From contig JAJDYE010000018.1 in the NCBI GenBank assembly GCA_022822905.1, forward strand, positions 1 to 64,000: 64,000 nucleotides of DNA. The letters run 5' to 3'. A model generated the notes under the pieces. The model had not been told where the DNA came from. It searched no databases and saw nothing but the letters and a program-made list of their open reading frames with translations. This document shows positions 46,105 to 54,775 of this stretch, in pieces. The DNA comes from Acidimicrobiia bacterium. Its GTDB lineage: Bacteria > Actinomycetota > Acidimicrobiia > Acidimicrobiales > Bin134. Made by a program: the position numbers and the translations under genes. Position 1 is the first letter of the stretch. Every line of letters begins with the position of its first letter.

Positions 46105-47304
46105 GTGGCGCATCTGACTGCCGCGAGGGTCAAGAACGCCGGTGTGGGAAAGCACCAGGACGGCCAGGGATTATTTCTTCGGGTGTACGAATCGGGGGCG
46201 AAATGCTGGGTTCTGCGCGTCACGGTGGACGGGCGCCGCCGTGAAATCGGGCTGGGAGGGTGGCCCGTGGTGAGCCTGGCCGACGCCCGCGCCAAGGCGT
46301 TCGAGCTTCGCGCCGCAGCGGCCGGCGGGCGCGACCCTTTGGCGGAAAAGCGCCGGGGCGACGTCCCCACCTTCCGGGAGGCGGCGAAAAAGGTGCACGA
46401 CGCGAACAAGGGGCGGTGGCGCAGCGACCGGACCGCGGTTTTGTGGTGGGCGTCGCTGGAGAACCACGCGTTGCCCATCATCGGGGATATGGCGGTGGAC
46501 CGCATCTCGCAGTCCGATGTGCTGCGGTGCGTGGAGCCGATGTGGGCGACCCGAACCGAGACGGCCCGCAAGGTCCGCCAGAGGATCCGCACGGTGCTGA
46601 GATGGTGCCAGGCGCACGGCTACGTGCAGTTCAACATGGCCGGCGAGGTGATCGACGGCGCTTTGCCGCCGATGCCCCGCGTCAAGTCCCATTTCCGCTC
46701 GCTCCCCTACACCGAGGTCGCAGAAGCCCTCGCAACGGTGGCCGGGTCCGGCGCGTCTTCGTCGGCCAAGCTGTGCTTGGGGTTCGCAGTGTTGACTGCG
46801 GCCCGCTCGGGCGAGGCCCGCAACGCCACCTGGGACGAGATCGACTTCGACGCCCGCGAGTGGAGGATCCCCCCAGAGCGGATGAAGGCCGCGTCAGAGC
46901 ACCGGGTGCCCCTCAGCGACGCCGCCCTCGAAGTGCTGGATCGGGCCAAAGACTGCCACGACGGTTCCGGTCTGGTGTTCCCTTCCCCCCTCAAACCCGG
47001 CAGGCCCCTGTCGGACATGACGCTCACGAAAATCCTGCGCGACACCGGCCTAGCCGAACAGGCCACCGTCCACGGCTTCCGAGCATCGTTCCGCACATGG
47101 GCGCTGGAGCAGACCGACACCCCTTGGGCGGTCGCCGAAGCCGCGTTGGCCCACAGCCTCGGAAACTCAACCCAACAGGCCTACATCCGAGGCGACGCCT
47201 ACACCAAACGCCGCAAACTCATGGACCTATGGGCCCAATACCTGCAGGGGCCAAAGGAAATATCCGCTCAATCACCGACAGCTTCCCAGTCACCGCAGCA
47301 ATGA
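46105..47304 (+). CDS. int: Tyrosine recombinase / phage-type integrase (P4-like)
   Basis: About 400 residues with an N-terminal arm-binding DUF4102-type domain (HLTAARVKNAGVGKHQDG, then GGWPVVSLADARAKAFELRA), a central SAM-like core-binding domain (FREAAKKVHDANKGRW), and the C-terminal catalytic domain. Catalytic residues are visible as Arg in TAARSGEARNATWDEI, the His-x-x-Arg in TVHGFRASFRTWA, and the His...Tyr in LAHSLGNSTQQAYIRGD. It lies directly downstream of tRNA-Arg(CCT) and reads away from it, the arrangement of a tRNA-integrated genomic island. GTG 46105 is preferred; TTG 46093 is an in-frame alternative. No matching attR was found by eye in this window. Confidence 0.92.
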   Translation: MAHLTAARVKNAGVGKHQDGQGLFLRVYESGAKCWVLRVTVDGRRREIGLGGWPVVSLADARAKAFELRAAAAGGRDPLAEKRRGDVPTFREAAKKVHDANKGRWRSDRTAVLWWASLENHALPIIGDMAVDRISQSDVLRCVEPMWATRTETARKVRQRIRTVLRWCQAHGYVQFNMAGEVIDGALPPMPRVKSHFRSLPYTEVAEALATVAGSGASSSAKLCLGFAVLTAARSGEARNATWDEIDFDAREWRIPPERMKAASEHRVPLSDAALEVLDRAKDCHDGSGLVFPSPLKPGRPLSDMTLTKILRDTGLAEQATVHGFRASFRTWALEQTDTPWAVAEAALAHSLGNSTQQAYIRGDAYTKRRKLMDLWAQYLQGPKEISAQSPTASQSPQQ

Positions 47305-47575
47305 CCGATTGAAACCGCCCACAGAAAATCTGACTGTCTCCATCCAAGACACCCCAAACCACTGGGCACGATCCGAAACCAACTTTTTCCAATGCACCAT
47401 ACCGCCCGCCGATGAGGGTCAGCGAGTGAGGCCATGGTGCCACCACGTCCGTTTGCTAGGCGGCGATATCCCAGAGCCGAAACGGGCCACATGCCCGATA
47501 AGGTCAAGAGCTGTCTCCCGCTTGGCCGTACCCGACGGGGCGGGACTGCATCTTGCTTGTGAGGGTTGCCTGAAA

Positions 47576-49903
47576 ATGTCGAAGAGAACGAGGAGTCGCG
47601 AGCGCTTTCCGGTCCCTGATCGGTCAGAGGGAGAGGCGATGGCCTGTTTGCTGGCGTCTGGTGTTGCGACGAGCGTCGAGAAGTTGTCTGAGCAGGCTGG
47701 CCAAGGCACCCGTACGCCCGATCTGGAGTTGGTGCTTGCTGATGAACGGGTTGTGAGGGCCGAGGTGACCCAGCACACCTATGGCGCAGCGAAGAGCATG
47801 TTCTCAGCGTTCCGCGGTCCGCCGAAGCCAGACAGGAAGCTCGGCTATAGCTGGGTTCTGTGGTTCTCTGATCCCACGGTGAGCGAGCCAGATCGATTCG
47901 AGCCAGATCGACTTGATCTTGCGAAGTTGTCGGACATTCTTGCTGAGTCCGAAAACGAGCATCCGGGCGACCCCGCCGGGATGAGCGAACGCGCCAATGG
48001 TCTCTTGAAAGAGATGATGGACCAAGAAGTGCTGGACCGCGTCCGGCGAGAGAACCCGGAAATCGCTGTGGATGATGGTTCGCCATTGGCACGCCATTTG
48101 GTTGGCGCGGCTCATGGGGCCAGAAGACTCAAGGTGGTTGGCACTCCAGAGTTGGTTGGACCTGGGGAGGGGAGTTTCAAGTTGTACCCCTCGACCAGCT
48201 ATCCGATGTTCTCTGGCGATCATTTGGATGATGTGCAGAATCACATTGACCACAAGGACCACCACGATCAGGGCGCGGAGTGGCTCATCGTCGTTCTTGA
48301 ATCGGCGACAACAGCGTCGGAGCAGCTCATTGAAGACTGTCGCCGAGCAGCATATTCACCAATTCTCGGCCAGCCCACCGTGCAACTGGACCGGCGTGGT
48401 TTTCGAGAGACGTGGGTGGTCGCCTTGGACAGGGTGGGGTACAACGTCTTGCGGATAACAGCAGACGGCAGTGAGTGGGAGCGCTTCGCCTACTTCGGTC
48501 GACACGCCAGCTTGCGGGACCTTCTTGCGGCCAACCCCGAGGGGACGCTCCAACGATTGGTGGCATTGCCGGACTACAAGCAGGCCCGCCAAGGCGACCT
48601 GGTGCGGCACGAAGCCACAAGTGCCTTGTCGAAGGTGATCCAGGACTGCCCTGATGCCGGGCTCACAATCGTTGACCTCCTCATCACGGACGACACGCTC
48701 GGTAGCTCGAGACCTGCTCAGGAGCTGGTTGAGGTGGTGCTTGGAGAATGGGCTGACTACAAAACTGAAGTGGGCAGCGACATCAGAGAAGAGATAGCCG
48801 GCCAGCTTGACTGCATCTGGGATTGGGGATCTGACGATGCGGAGCGGACTGCCTCGCCCCCGATTTACAGCAGTGACATTTCATGGCTGGACCTTGCCTG
48901 CAACCACTGGTCCGGGCACATCGCCCAGATCGCAGTCCGGTTGATCGTTCTCGAACGACGGGATGCCGGGCAAGACTGGTCTGGGCTGACCGATCGATGG
49001 GTGGAACTGCTGGGCAAGATGATCGGGGGCGATGGAGACCCGTCGAAGATGGCACAAGCGACTCTTGCCCGTCGGCCCGAACTCCTCTTCCACGATGCCG
49101 ACCCGAGCTGGTGGCAGGACAACGTATTACCGCTGTTCGACCCCGATACCGATGAAGGCCGGGCGCTGCGCTGCTGGGACGCTCAGCTGGGTTCAGGAGA
49201 GCTACCGTCGCTGAAGATGCTGGAAGCAGGCATGCTGGACTGCTATCTCAAGATACTCCGCATGGCCCAAGAGCTAGACCACCACAGCAAATGGAACCTC
49301 TACCGCAGTCTTGGAGTGATAACACTTCAACCCGGCATCGCCCCCAGCTCGTGGGGCGAAAGCCTCGAAGCAGCCCTGGTCGAAGCCGGACCTGCGGCTC
49401 GTGTCGAATGGGCGCAGTCAGTAGCCGATCTGCTAGCCGACCTGGGCCCCGCCGAAGCCGATACCCGATGGGAGGCATTGCGCGCCTATTGGGAGACCCG
49501 GCTGAACAGCACAGCAGCCCCAATGGACCCAGCGGAAGCCACCGAACTTGCTTGCTGGGCCTTCTATCTGGGTGAACGGGCCAAGGAAGCTGTCGACCTA
49601 GCCATCCGCCAACCAGCGTTTGCGATTGACAACGAGAGCCAACTGCCTCGCGTCCTGACCAAAGCGGGCATCTGGCCAGCAAAAGAAGACCCACCGTCGT
49701 GCCCACCCGAGCAGGCCGCCCGGCTCCTGGCAAACATGTTGGCAGGCTTAGGGGATCTCTCCGAACCGGAGACGGCAGGGACCAGAGTGCACCTCGACTT
49801 CACCGTCACCAGCCTCTTGGACCACCTCGGTGACAACCCCCACGCCATCACCCTGAAGGCAGAGGCCGATCGCCAGGGCGTTCGCACCGACCGATATCCA
49901 TGA
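47576..49903 (+). CDS. Large island protein of unknown function (nuclease-like N-terminus?)
   Basis: A 775-residue cytoplasmic protein with no transmembrane segments. Near residues 40-60 TPDLELVLADERVVRAEVTQ has the spacing of a PD-(D/E)xK-like site with Thr in the Lys position, which is weak support for a nuclease fold. The rest is helical and rich in Trp/Asp/Glu (WLDLACNHWSGHIAQ, ADPSWWQDNVLPL), and no known helicase or ATPase motif appears. The frame is open from 47309, but ATG 47576, after a GAGGG, gives a sensible N-terminus. Its position between the integrase and the KTSC/OLD genes suggests a role in the island's defence or mobility. Composition is slightly lower in GC than the core genes. 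Confidence 0.5.
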   Translation: MSKRTRSRERFPVPDRSEGEAMACLLASGVATSVEKLSEQAGQGTRTPDLELVLADERVVRAEVTQHTYGAAKSMFSAFRGPPKPDRKLGYSWVLWFSDPTVSEPDRFEPDRLDLAKLSDILAESENEHPGDPAGMSERANGLLKEMMDQEVLDRVRRENPEIAVDDGSPLARHLVGAAHGARRLKVVGTPELVGPGEGSFKLYPSTSYPMFSGDHLDDVQNHIDHKDHHDQGAEWLIVVLESATTASEQLIEDCRRAAYSPILGQPTVQLDRRGFRETWVVALDRVGYNVLRITADGSEWERFAYFGRHASLRDLLAANPEGTLQRLVALPDYKQARQGDLVRHEATSALSKVIQDCPDAGLTIVDLLITDDTLGSSRPAQELVEVVLGEWADYKTEVGSDIREEIAGQLDCIWDWGSDDAERTASPPIYSSDISWLDLACNHWSGHIAQIAVRLIVLERRDAGQDWSGLTDRWVELLGKMIGGDGDPSKMAQATLARRPELLFHDADPSWWQDNVLPLFDPDTDEGRALRCWDAQLGSGELPSLKMLEAGMLDCYLKILRMAQELDHHSKWNLYRSLGVITLQPGIAPSSWGESLEAALVEAGPAARVEWAQSVADLLADLGPAEADTRWEALRAYWETRLNSTAAPMDPAEATELACWAFYLGERAKEAVDLAIRQPAFAIDNESQLPRVLTKAGIWPAKEDPPSCPPEQAARLLANMLAGLGDLSEPETAGTRVHLDFTVTSLLDHLGDNPHAITLKAEADRQGVRTDRYP

Positions 49904-50018
49904 CAGTGGCCGACTGGTGACAGCGCTCATCTCCGAGACGTCCTCAGTAAGACCCTGCCCTCCGATGTATCGCTGACAGAGTCCATAGCGCCAGCCAAGG
50001 CCTCGGAAAAGACGGGCT

Positions 50019-50031
50019 GCTCTCCAAGAGC
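50019..50031 (+). promoter_or_regulatory. Small hairpin and T-rich tract before the KTSC gene
   Basis: GCTCT-CCA-AGAGC is followed ~40 bases later by a seven-T run (50069-50075) before CTGGAGG at 50087-50093. It may belong to a leader or weak terminator of the preceding gene. The stem is short and not followed directly by T's. Confidence 0.2.
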
Positions 50032-50096
50032 GGGTCTGTAAGATTTTCTGCGTATGCACATGAGCCTGTTTTTTTGATTTTTGCTTCTGGAGGTTT

Positions 50097-50312
50097 GTGG
50101 TGCGGCGTACTCCTGTGAGTTCCAGCAATCTCGTCTCTGTCGGCTATGACTCTGACAGCGCGACGCTCGAGATTGAATTTGGCGGGGGAAGGGTGTACCA
50201 GTACGCCAAGGTCCCTCAGGAGGCCTACAGGGCTCTTATGAATGCTGATTCGATGGGCTCGCACTTTCACCACCACATTCGGGACAACTACCCGACCACC
50301 GAGATTCTGTAG
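50097..50312 (+). CDS. KTSC-domain small protein
   Basis: A 71-residue protein with the KTSC layout: VSSSNLVSVGYDSDSATLEI, FGGGRVYQYAKVPQEAYRAL, and a conserved tail with ADSMGSHFHHHIRDNYP. KTSC proteins are small beta-rich domains often coded by phages and islands, suspected to bind nucleic acid. Here the gene ends 6 bp before the OLD nuclease, so the two are very probably translated together. The start is GTG 50097 or 50100, with CTGGAGG just upstream. Confidence 0.8.
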   Translation: MVRRTPVSSSNLVSVGYDSDSATLEIEFGGGRVYQYAKVPQEAYRALMNADSMGSHFHHHIRDNYPTTEIL

Positions 50313-50318
50313 AGCGTC

Positions 50319-52298
50319 ATGCGGATTCAACGTCTCCGCGTCAAGAACTTCCGGTCGATCCTCGATGCTGAGTTATCTGTTGGTGACCTTACGGCCCTAG
50401 TGGGCAGAAACGGGACAGGAAAGTCTGCCTTTCTCAGCGCCTTGGAATTGTTCTACGAACGCACCGCTCCGCTGACCGAGGCGGACTTTTGTGGTGAGGA
50501 CACCGACCAAGACATCGAGATAGAGATCTCATATGGGGACCTCAATTCCATGGAGCGAGACAAATTCGCCCCATATCTTGAGGGGGAAACACTTACGGTC
50601 GTCGGCGTGTTTTCCCTCAGTTCGGGAAAGAAGTCTGCGTCGTATTATGGGGCCAGTCTCCAAAATGCGGCCTTCGCTAGCATCAGGAGGATAGACGGAA
50701 GAGGTGCCCGGGTAGCCGAGTACGACCGGCTCCGACAAGACCCTGGCTATGCGACGCTTCCATCCGCAAGGTCTGCTGACGCTGCCGAAACCGCAATGAA
50801 AGATTGGGAGCTTGAACATCCCGATGAATGCGAACGGATTCGCGATGACGGGCAATTCTTCGGCTGGCCCAACGTCGGCACCGGCCGACTCCGCCCGCAC
50901 ACACAGTTCATTCGCATACCTGCTGTTCGCGATGCCGGAGAGGACGCGGCCGACCAACGCGGCTCCGCCATCACCGAGATCATGAACCTCGTGGTCCGCA
51001 GTGCTTTAGCGGCCCACCCGAAACTGAACGACCTCAAGGAACGCACCAGGATCGAATTCACCAAGATCATGGATGGGGACGCCTGGCCGAAACTCGAAGC
51101 CCTCCAAGGCGAGCTGACTGATGCCCTGCAGTCTTTCGTACCGGAATCGGCCGTCGATTTGCGATGGGAACAGATGCAGGAACTGAGCATTCCCGATCCT
51201 CAGGCGAATGTTCGGCTCAAAGAGGACGGATACCTGTCCACAGTCACGCGAACAGGGCACGGGCTTCAACGCGCCTTCATCGTGACTCTGCTGCAATACC
51301 TTGCCTCAGTTCGACAGTCGAATGGTGCTGCAGCCACTGAGACTGTCGCTGAGACGGACACAGATGAAGAATCAGAGCAACCAGAAGCGCCAATGCAGCC
51401 ACACGTCATTTTGGCTATCGAGGAGCCAGAGCTCTATCAGCATCCCAGCCGTCAACGCCACATCGCCTCGGTATTGATGCGGCTCACGCAGCCTGTGAAC
51501 CCCGAAACACCGGCAGACACGCAGGTCATCTACACGACCCACTCACCGCTCTTTGTCGGCTTGGACCGATTCGACGATGTCCGAATCCTGCGAAAGAGCC
51601 AATCCGCCGCGGAGGGGCCGAGAGCGACCGTGGTGCAGGCCACCACATTGGACACGGTGGCAAAGCAGCTCCAGGAGGCAACCACCAGCCAAGCCGACTT
51701 CTCGGCCGAGTCTCTTCGAGCCCGTCTGCAGTCCATCATGACTCCGATGGTCAACGAAGGCTTCTTCGCTGATGTCGCCGTGCTGGTTGAAGGCGACACC
51801 GACCGAGCAGCCATCATGGGAGCCGCCCGTGCCATGGACATCGACTTGGACGCTCAGGGGATCGCAGTCATTCCATGCAACGGCAAGACGAACCTCGACC
51901 GACCGCTTGTCATCTTCCGCAGACTCGGCATTCCCACATATGTGGTCTGGGATGGCGACCAAGGCGAAGCAAACTCGAAACCCGAACCGAACCGTCTCCT
52001 ACTCCGCCTCCTCGAGATGGACGAAGCCGACTGGCCTCACCACGTGAACGACGTGTCAGCCTGTTTCGAGGCAACGATTGAAGAAACGATCAAGAAGGAG
52101 ATCGGCCCGACGACCTACGAACGATATGAGACCGAGACTGGTGAGTTCTACGGCCTGTCGAGCTCACAACTGCGCAAGAACGCGCTCGCACTGCAGAGAA
52201 TCGTCGAATCGTCATTCAAAAGCGGAGCAGGAAGCTCCACCCTCAGAGCCATAGTGGAGAACATCGCCCAACTCAAGGCCAAGGCCGAACCCCAATAG
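50319..52298 (+). CDS. OLD-family ATPase with TOPRIM nuclease domain
   Basis: A 659-residue overcoming-lysogenisation-defect-type protein. The N-terminal ABC-like ATPase has the Walker A loop GRNGTGKSAF (residues ~29-38), a Walker B ILAIEEPELYQHP (~360) and an H-loop YTTHSPLF. The C-terminal TOPRIM domain has the metal motifs VLVEGDTDRAA (~488) and VVWDGDQGEAN (~541). OLD nucleases cut DNA in an ATP-regulated way and serve in phage defence (e.g. with GajB in Gabija, in PARIS-like and retron systems). No UvrD-like helicase partner is adjacent; the upstream KTSC gene is the only close neighbour. Acidic linker at residues ~340-355. Confidence 0.9.
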   Translation: MRIQRLRVKNFRSILDAELSVGDLTALVGRNGTGKSAFLSALELFYERTAPLTEADFCGEDTDQDIEIEISYGDLNSMERDKFAPYLEGETLTVVGVFSLSSGKKSASYYGASLQNAAFASIRRIDGRGARVAEYDRLRQDPGYATLPSARSADAAETAMKDWELEHPDECERIRDDGQFFGWPNVGTGRLRPHTQFIRIPAVRDAGEDAADQRGSAITEIMNLVVRSALAAHPKLNDLKERTRIEFTKIMDGDAWPKLEALQGELTDALQSFVPESAVDLRWEQMQELSIPDPQANVRLKEDGYLSTVTRTGHGLQRAFIVTLLQYLASVRQSNGAAATETVAETDTDEESEQPEAPMQPHVILAIEEPELYQHPSRQRHIASVLMRLTQPVNPETPADTQVIYTTHSPLFVGLDRFDDVRILRKSQSAAEGPRATVVQATTLDTVAKQLQEATTSQADFSAESLRARLQSIMTPMVNEGFFADVAVLVEGDTDRAAIMGAARAMDIDLDAQGIAVIPCNGKTNLDRPLVIFRRLGIPTYVVWDGDQGEANSKPEPNRLLLRLLEMDEADWPHHVNDVSACFEATIEETIKKEIGPTTYERYETETGEFYGLSSSQLRKNALALQRIVESSFKSGAGSSTLRAIVENIAQLKAKAEPQ

Positions 52299-52411
52299 GT
52301 CTCGAAGCTTTGCGCTCAGGCTGCTAGGACTCCGCCGCACCCTGTGTCGTTCCATTGCATCGACAGAACCGCAGAGTTGAAGTGGCCGGCGGACGAGCGG
52401 ACAGGGAGAGT

Positions 52412-53290
52412 TTAGATGTCCAGGCCCATCCCGCCGGGGCGGTCAAGACCAGGGTGGTGAGACTCGGGGCCGGCGATGGAGTCTCCGATGGTGGCCGCAT
52501 GGGCGTTGAGGGCGTGTTGTGCGGCGTCGGTGATTGCGTCGAGGATGGCGGCGAAGTCTTGTTGGGGGTCTGGGATCATGCCTGTTTGGGTGATCTCGGC
52601 CCATCTGTCGACCAGTTCGGTTTCGTGTTGGTATGCGTTGTCGAAGAGGACGTCGAACCAGTCGCGGCCCGCTGTTGAGGGGTGGGCGGCAGTGTGGCGT
52701 GCGGTGAACTCGTCGAGGGCCGCTCCGGTGTTGATGGAGGGGTCTTGGAGGAGGCGGTGCAGGTCGTAGTAGTCGCGTGGCGCGAGGCGGTTCGGGTTTG
52801 CGATGCAGTCGAGCTTTGCTGCCAGCATCGAGGCCGGCGAGTATCCCAGGATGGGGTTGGTGGTGTCGATTTGGGGGTATCGGTCCAAGATGGTCCACGG
52901 CACAACGGTGGGCCGAGCTCCGGGGTGTTCCCGGGGTTTGACGTCGGTGTAGATGACGCCGGTGGTGGCTCCGGGCAGCTCCCAGTAGATGTTGAGCTTG
53001 TTGGCGCCCCATTTCGTGTCGAACGCGGTCCCATAGGCCCTCGACGCTCGTTTGAGCACTTGGTCGAAGAAGTCGTGTATGGCTTGTTTGCTGTCGTCGG
53101 TGTGGATCCAGTCGAAGTCCAGGTCCTCTGAGAACCGCCAGTCGTGCCGGTAGCAGACCCGAAGCAGGGTCCCGCCCTTGAACGCCACTCGCGGGACACC
53201 TTGTTGGCGGGCGGCGACCGCGGAGAGGATCTGGTGCTGGATCAGATCGGCTGGCTCCCAGCGGCTGTGTCGGCTCGTCGGGGGGCTCAT
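52412..53290 (-). CDS. abiEii: AbiEii-type nucleotidyltransferase toxin
   Basis: A 292-residue toxin of the AbiEii/AbiGii family, which transfers nucleotides to tRNA ends or related targets and halts growth. Motifs visible: VAFKGGTLLR (GG-x-S/T-type turn), FSEDLDFDW (the acidic metal motif), TDVKPR and APRDYYDLHRLL near the centre. The ATG at 53290 overlaps the antitoxin stop in ATGA, so the toxin is translated after the antitoxin. The C-terminal tail is Pro/Gly-rich. The gene faces the OLD gene end. Confidence 0.85.
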   Translation of the reverse strand: MSPPTSRHSRWEPADLIQHQILSAVAARQQGVPRVAFKGGTLLRVCYRHDWRFSEDLDFDWIHTDDSKQAIHDFFDQVLKRASRAYGTAFDTKWGANKLNIYWELPGATTGVIYTDVKPREHPGARPTVVPWTILDRYPQIDTTNPILGYSPASMLAAKLDCIANPNRLAPRDYYDLHRLLQDPSINTGAALDEFTARHTAAHPSTAGRDWFDVLFDNAYQHETELVDRWAEITQTGMIPDPQQDFAAILDAITDAAQHALNAHAATIGDSIAGPESHHPGLDRPGGMGLDI

Positions 53291-54138
53291 GTCGACACCG
53301 CGGCGGCCAGCGCGTCGGGGACAGCCGCCCAGCCGACCTTGCGGGCGGCGTCTCGGTAGGCGATGCGAGACAGGCTGGCGGTGCGGTGCAGCGGCGCGAG
53401 GTGAATCCAGTCGTCCCCGCGAAGAGCCGCGCCGCACAGTTCGGCCCATCGGGGGTCGACGTCGAACCCCAGGCTCTGTCCCGTGGGGGAGGCGGCTAGT
53501 CCCTGGGACAGCGACGAGATCCTCCGCAGCCCGGCGCGCCAGCCCAATTCGCCAGCCGTGTCGGAGACTTCGCCCGGCGAGCACACTTCGAAGCGGTAGG
53601 CCAGCATGCGGCCCACATACTCCTCCCAGCGGTGCGAGCGGTGCGGCCAATGGGCGCACTCCAAAACCGCCCGAGCGGGCGTCGACACCCATGTGTGCTC
53701 CGTCAACTGCACCGCTCCCACCAAAAGCGACTCCCGGTTCTCCCGCCACGACGCGAACCCGAACGGACCAGTGTCGAACGCCACGCTCGCCTCTACGGTC
53801 ACCTCCGGCCGGCAGATTAACGCCGTCCCCGCCATCCCCAAAGCGGTCAGACCCGAGATGCGGCGAATTTCGCCGCCGTAGGCCGCCTCCAGCTCCGCCT
53901 CCCACTCCGGCGTCCAATGGTGCGACACAGGGCCCGAACCGACCAACAGATCCGACGCCGAGGGCCACGCCACACACCAGTTGCGCCACGTCCCCCGGCG
54001 GATCCTCTCCACCCTGCCCCCGGCCGCCAACTCCCCCAAAGCCCGCGACGCCGAAGACGGGCGCACCCCAGCAGCACGCTCGAACTCCCTCGTCGAGAAC
54101 ACCGGTCCCAGACCGCCCAGAACCTCGACAGATCCCAT
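53287..54138 (-). CDS. abiEi: AbiEi-type antitoxin / transcriptional autorepressor
   Basis: A 283-residue protein. The N-terminal winged helix-turn-helix (FSTREFERAAGVRPSSASRA, then GRVERIRRGTW) is typical of AbiEi DNA binding; the C-terminal domain neutralises the toxin. The ATG at 54138 is chosen because the upstream frame to 54480 is not family-like. A TATATT sequence ends 6 bases before the ATG on the coding strand, which would give an almost leaderless transcript. Two 12-base repeats just before the start are the likely operator. Confidence 0.8.
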   Translation of the reverse strand: MGSVEVLGGLGPVFSTREFERAAGVRPSSASRALGELAAGGRVERIRRGTWRNWCVAWPSASDLLVGSGPVSHHWTPEWEAELEAAYGGEIRRISGLTALGMAGTALICRPEVTVEASVAFDTGPFGFASWRENRESLLVGAVQLTEHTWVSTPARAVLECAHWPHRSHRWEEYVGRMLAYRFEVCSPGEVSDTAGELGWRAGLRRISSLSQGLAASPTGQSLGFDVDPRWAELCGAALRGDDWIHLAPLHRTASLSRIAYRDAARKVGWAAVPDALAAAVST

Positions 54139-54173
54139 ACGAGAAATATACCAGAGTCGACACGAGAAACATA
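54139..54173. promoter_or_regulatory. Repeated operator-like element upstream of abiEi
   Basis: ACGAGAAATATA (54139-54150) and ACGAGAAACATA (54162-54173) match at 11 of 12 bases and lie exactly 23 bp apart, about two helical turns. They immediately precede the abiEi start on the reverse strand and cover its candidate -10 element. This fits AbiEi autorepression at repeated sites. Confidence 0.6.
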
Positions 54174-54219
54174 CACATAACGCGACCCGCACCCTAGCCC
54201 AAGCGTCTAGCATGAAGCT

Positions 54220-54513
54220 ATGGGAGCACGACGCGATGCTGTGTTGGGGGAGCACCGTCAGGCGATCCGGGATGCCGCGGCCCGGAACAAGGCCGACTCG
54301 ATAGCGCTGGTCGGCTTGATGGCGCGCGGCGACGACACCGACGACAGCGACTGCGACTTTTTGGCACGGTTCGTAGAAGGTGCCTCGCTGTTTGACCAGG
54401 CAGGGCTGAAGCTGGACCTGGAGAAGTTGTTGGGCTGCGATGTGGGTGTGGTCTCTGTGGGCGGCCTGAAAGACAAGCACAGCGGCTTGCTCGCCGACGC
54501 CATCTCGCTGTGA
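54220..54513 (+). CDS. MNT-type nucleotidyltransferase (MntA antitoxin-like)
   Basis: A 97-residue minimal nucleotidyltransferase. The active-site pattern is VGLMARGDD followed by DSDCDFLARF; the G-x-A-R-G and D-x-D residues are kept, but the usual Ser of the GS motif is Leu. MntA proteins AMPylate and silence their HEPN partner toxin. The gene is divergent from abiEi and overlaps by 4 bp the remains of a HEPN gene, which is disrupted, so the antitoxin may now be free of its toxin. Confidence 0.75.
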   Translation: MGARRDAVLGEHRQAIRDAAARNKADSIALVGLMARGDDTDDSDCDFLARFVEGASLFDQAGLKLDLEKLLGCDVGVVSVGGLKDKHSGLLADAISL

Positions 54514-54775
54514 GCAGCCGCGTCCGCGACCTCATAGAGCACATCGTGCTCGCCGCGCAGCGCCTCAAAAGGATCGCTGTGCCGGCCGGGACCAATTCAA
54601 GGCTAGCTGGATGATGAGATCCAAAGCGCGGGCCATGCGCAACTTCATCGCGCACGGCTACGACGACATAGACCGGAATCTGGTGTGGGAAGCCGTCTGC
54701 GCAGGCGTCCCGGACCTGGCCGCCGCAGTGTCCGACCTTTCCGACGACACACCCGACCAACCAAGTGCCGACTAG
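54510..54775 (+). pseudogene. Degraded HEPN toxin gene, partner of the MNT antitoxin
   Basis: GTG 54510 (overlapping the mntA stop) begins a HEPN-like helix (VRDLIEHIVLAAQRLKR) but stops at TGA 54612-54614 after 34 residues. The typical HEPN C-terminal RNase motif reappears in a different frame from 54611: SKARAMRNFIAHGYDDI, with the R-x4-H of HEPN, then NLVWEAV. About 40 residues of a normal HEPN are missing between the two parts, so a deletion plus frameshift broke the gene. The 3' part ends at 54775, 10 bp into the frame of the next gene. Confidence 0.75.

Noticed and set aside
47309-47575. N-terminal extension of the 775-residue island protein
   Set aside because: Open but low in plausible structure, with no ribosome site; ATG 47576 after GAGGG is a better start.
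50319-52298. Gabija system
   Set aside because: The OLD-type protein fits GajA in domain plan, but no UvrD-like GajB helicase gene is adjacent on either side.
52412-54178. 588-codon minus-strand frame fusing abiEii with an upstream antisense part
   Set aside because: The part before 53290 is the wrong frame of abiEi; the toxin starts at the ATGA overlap.
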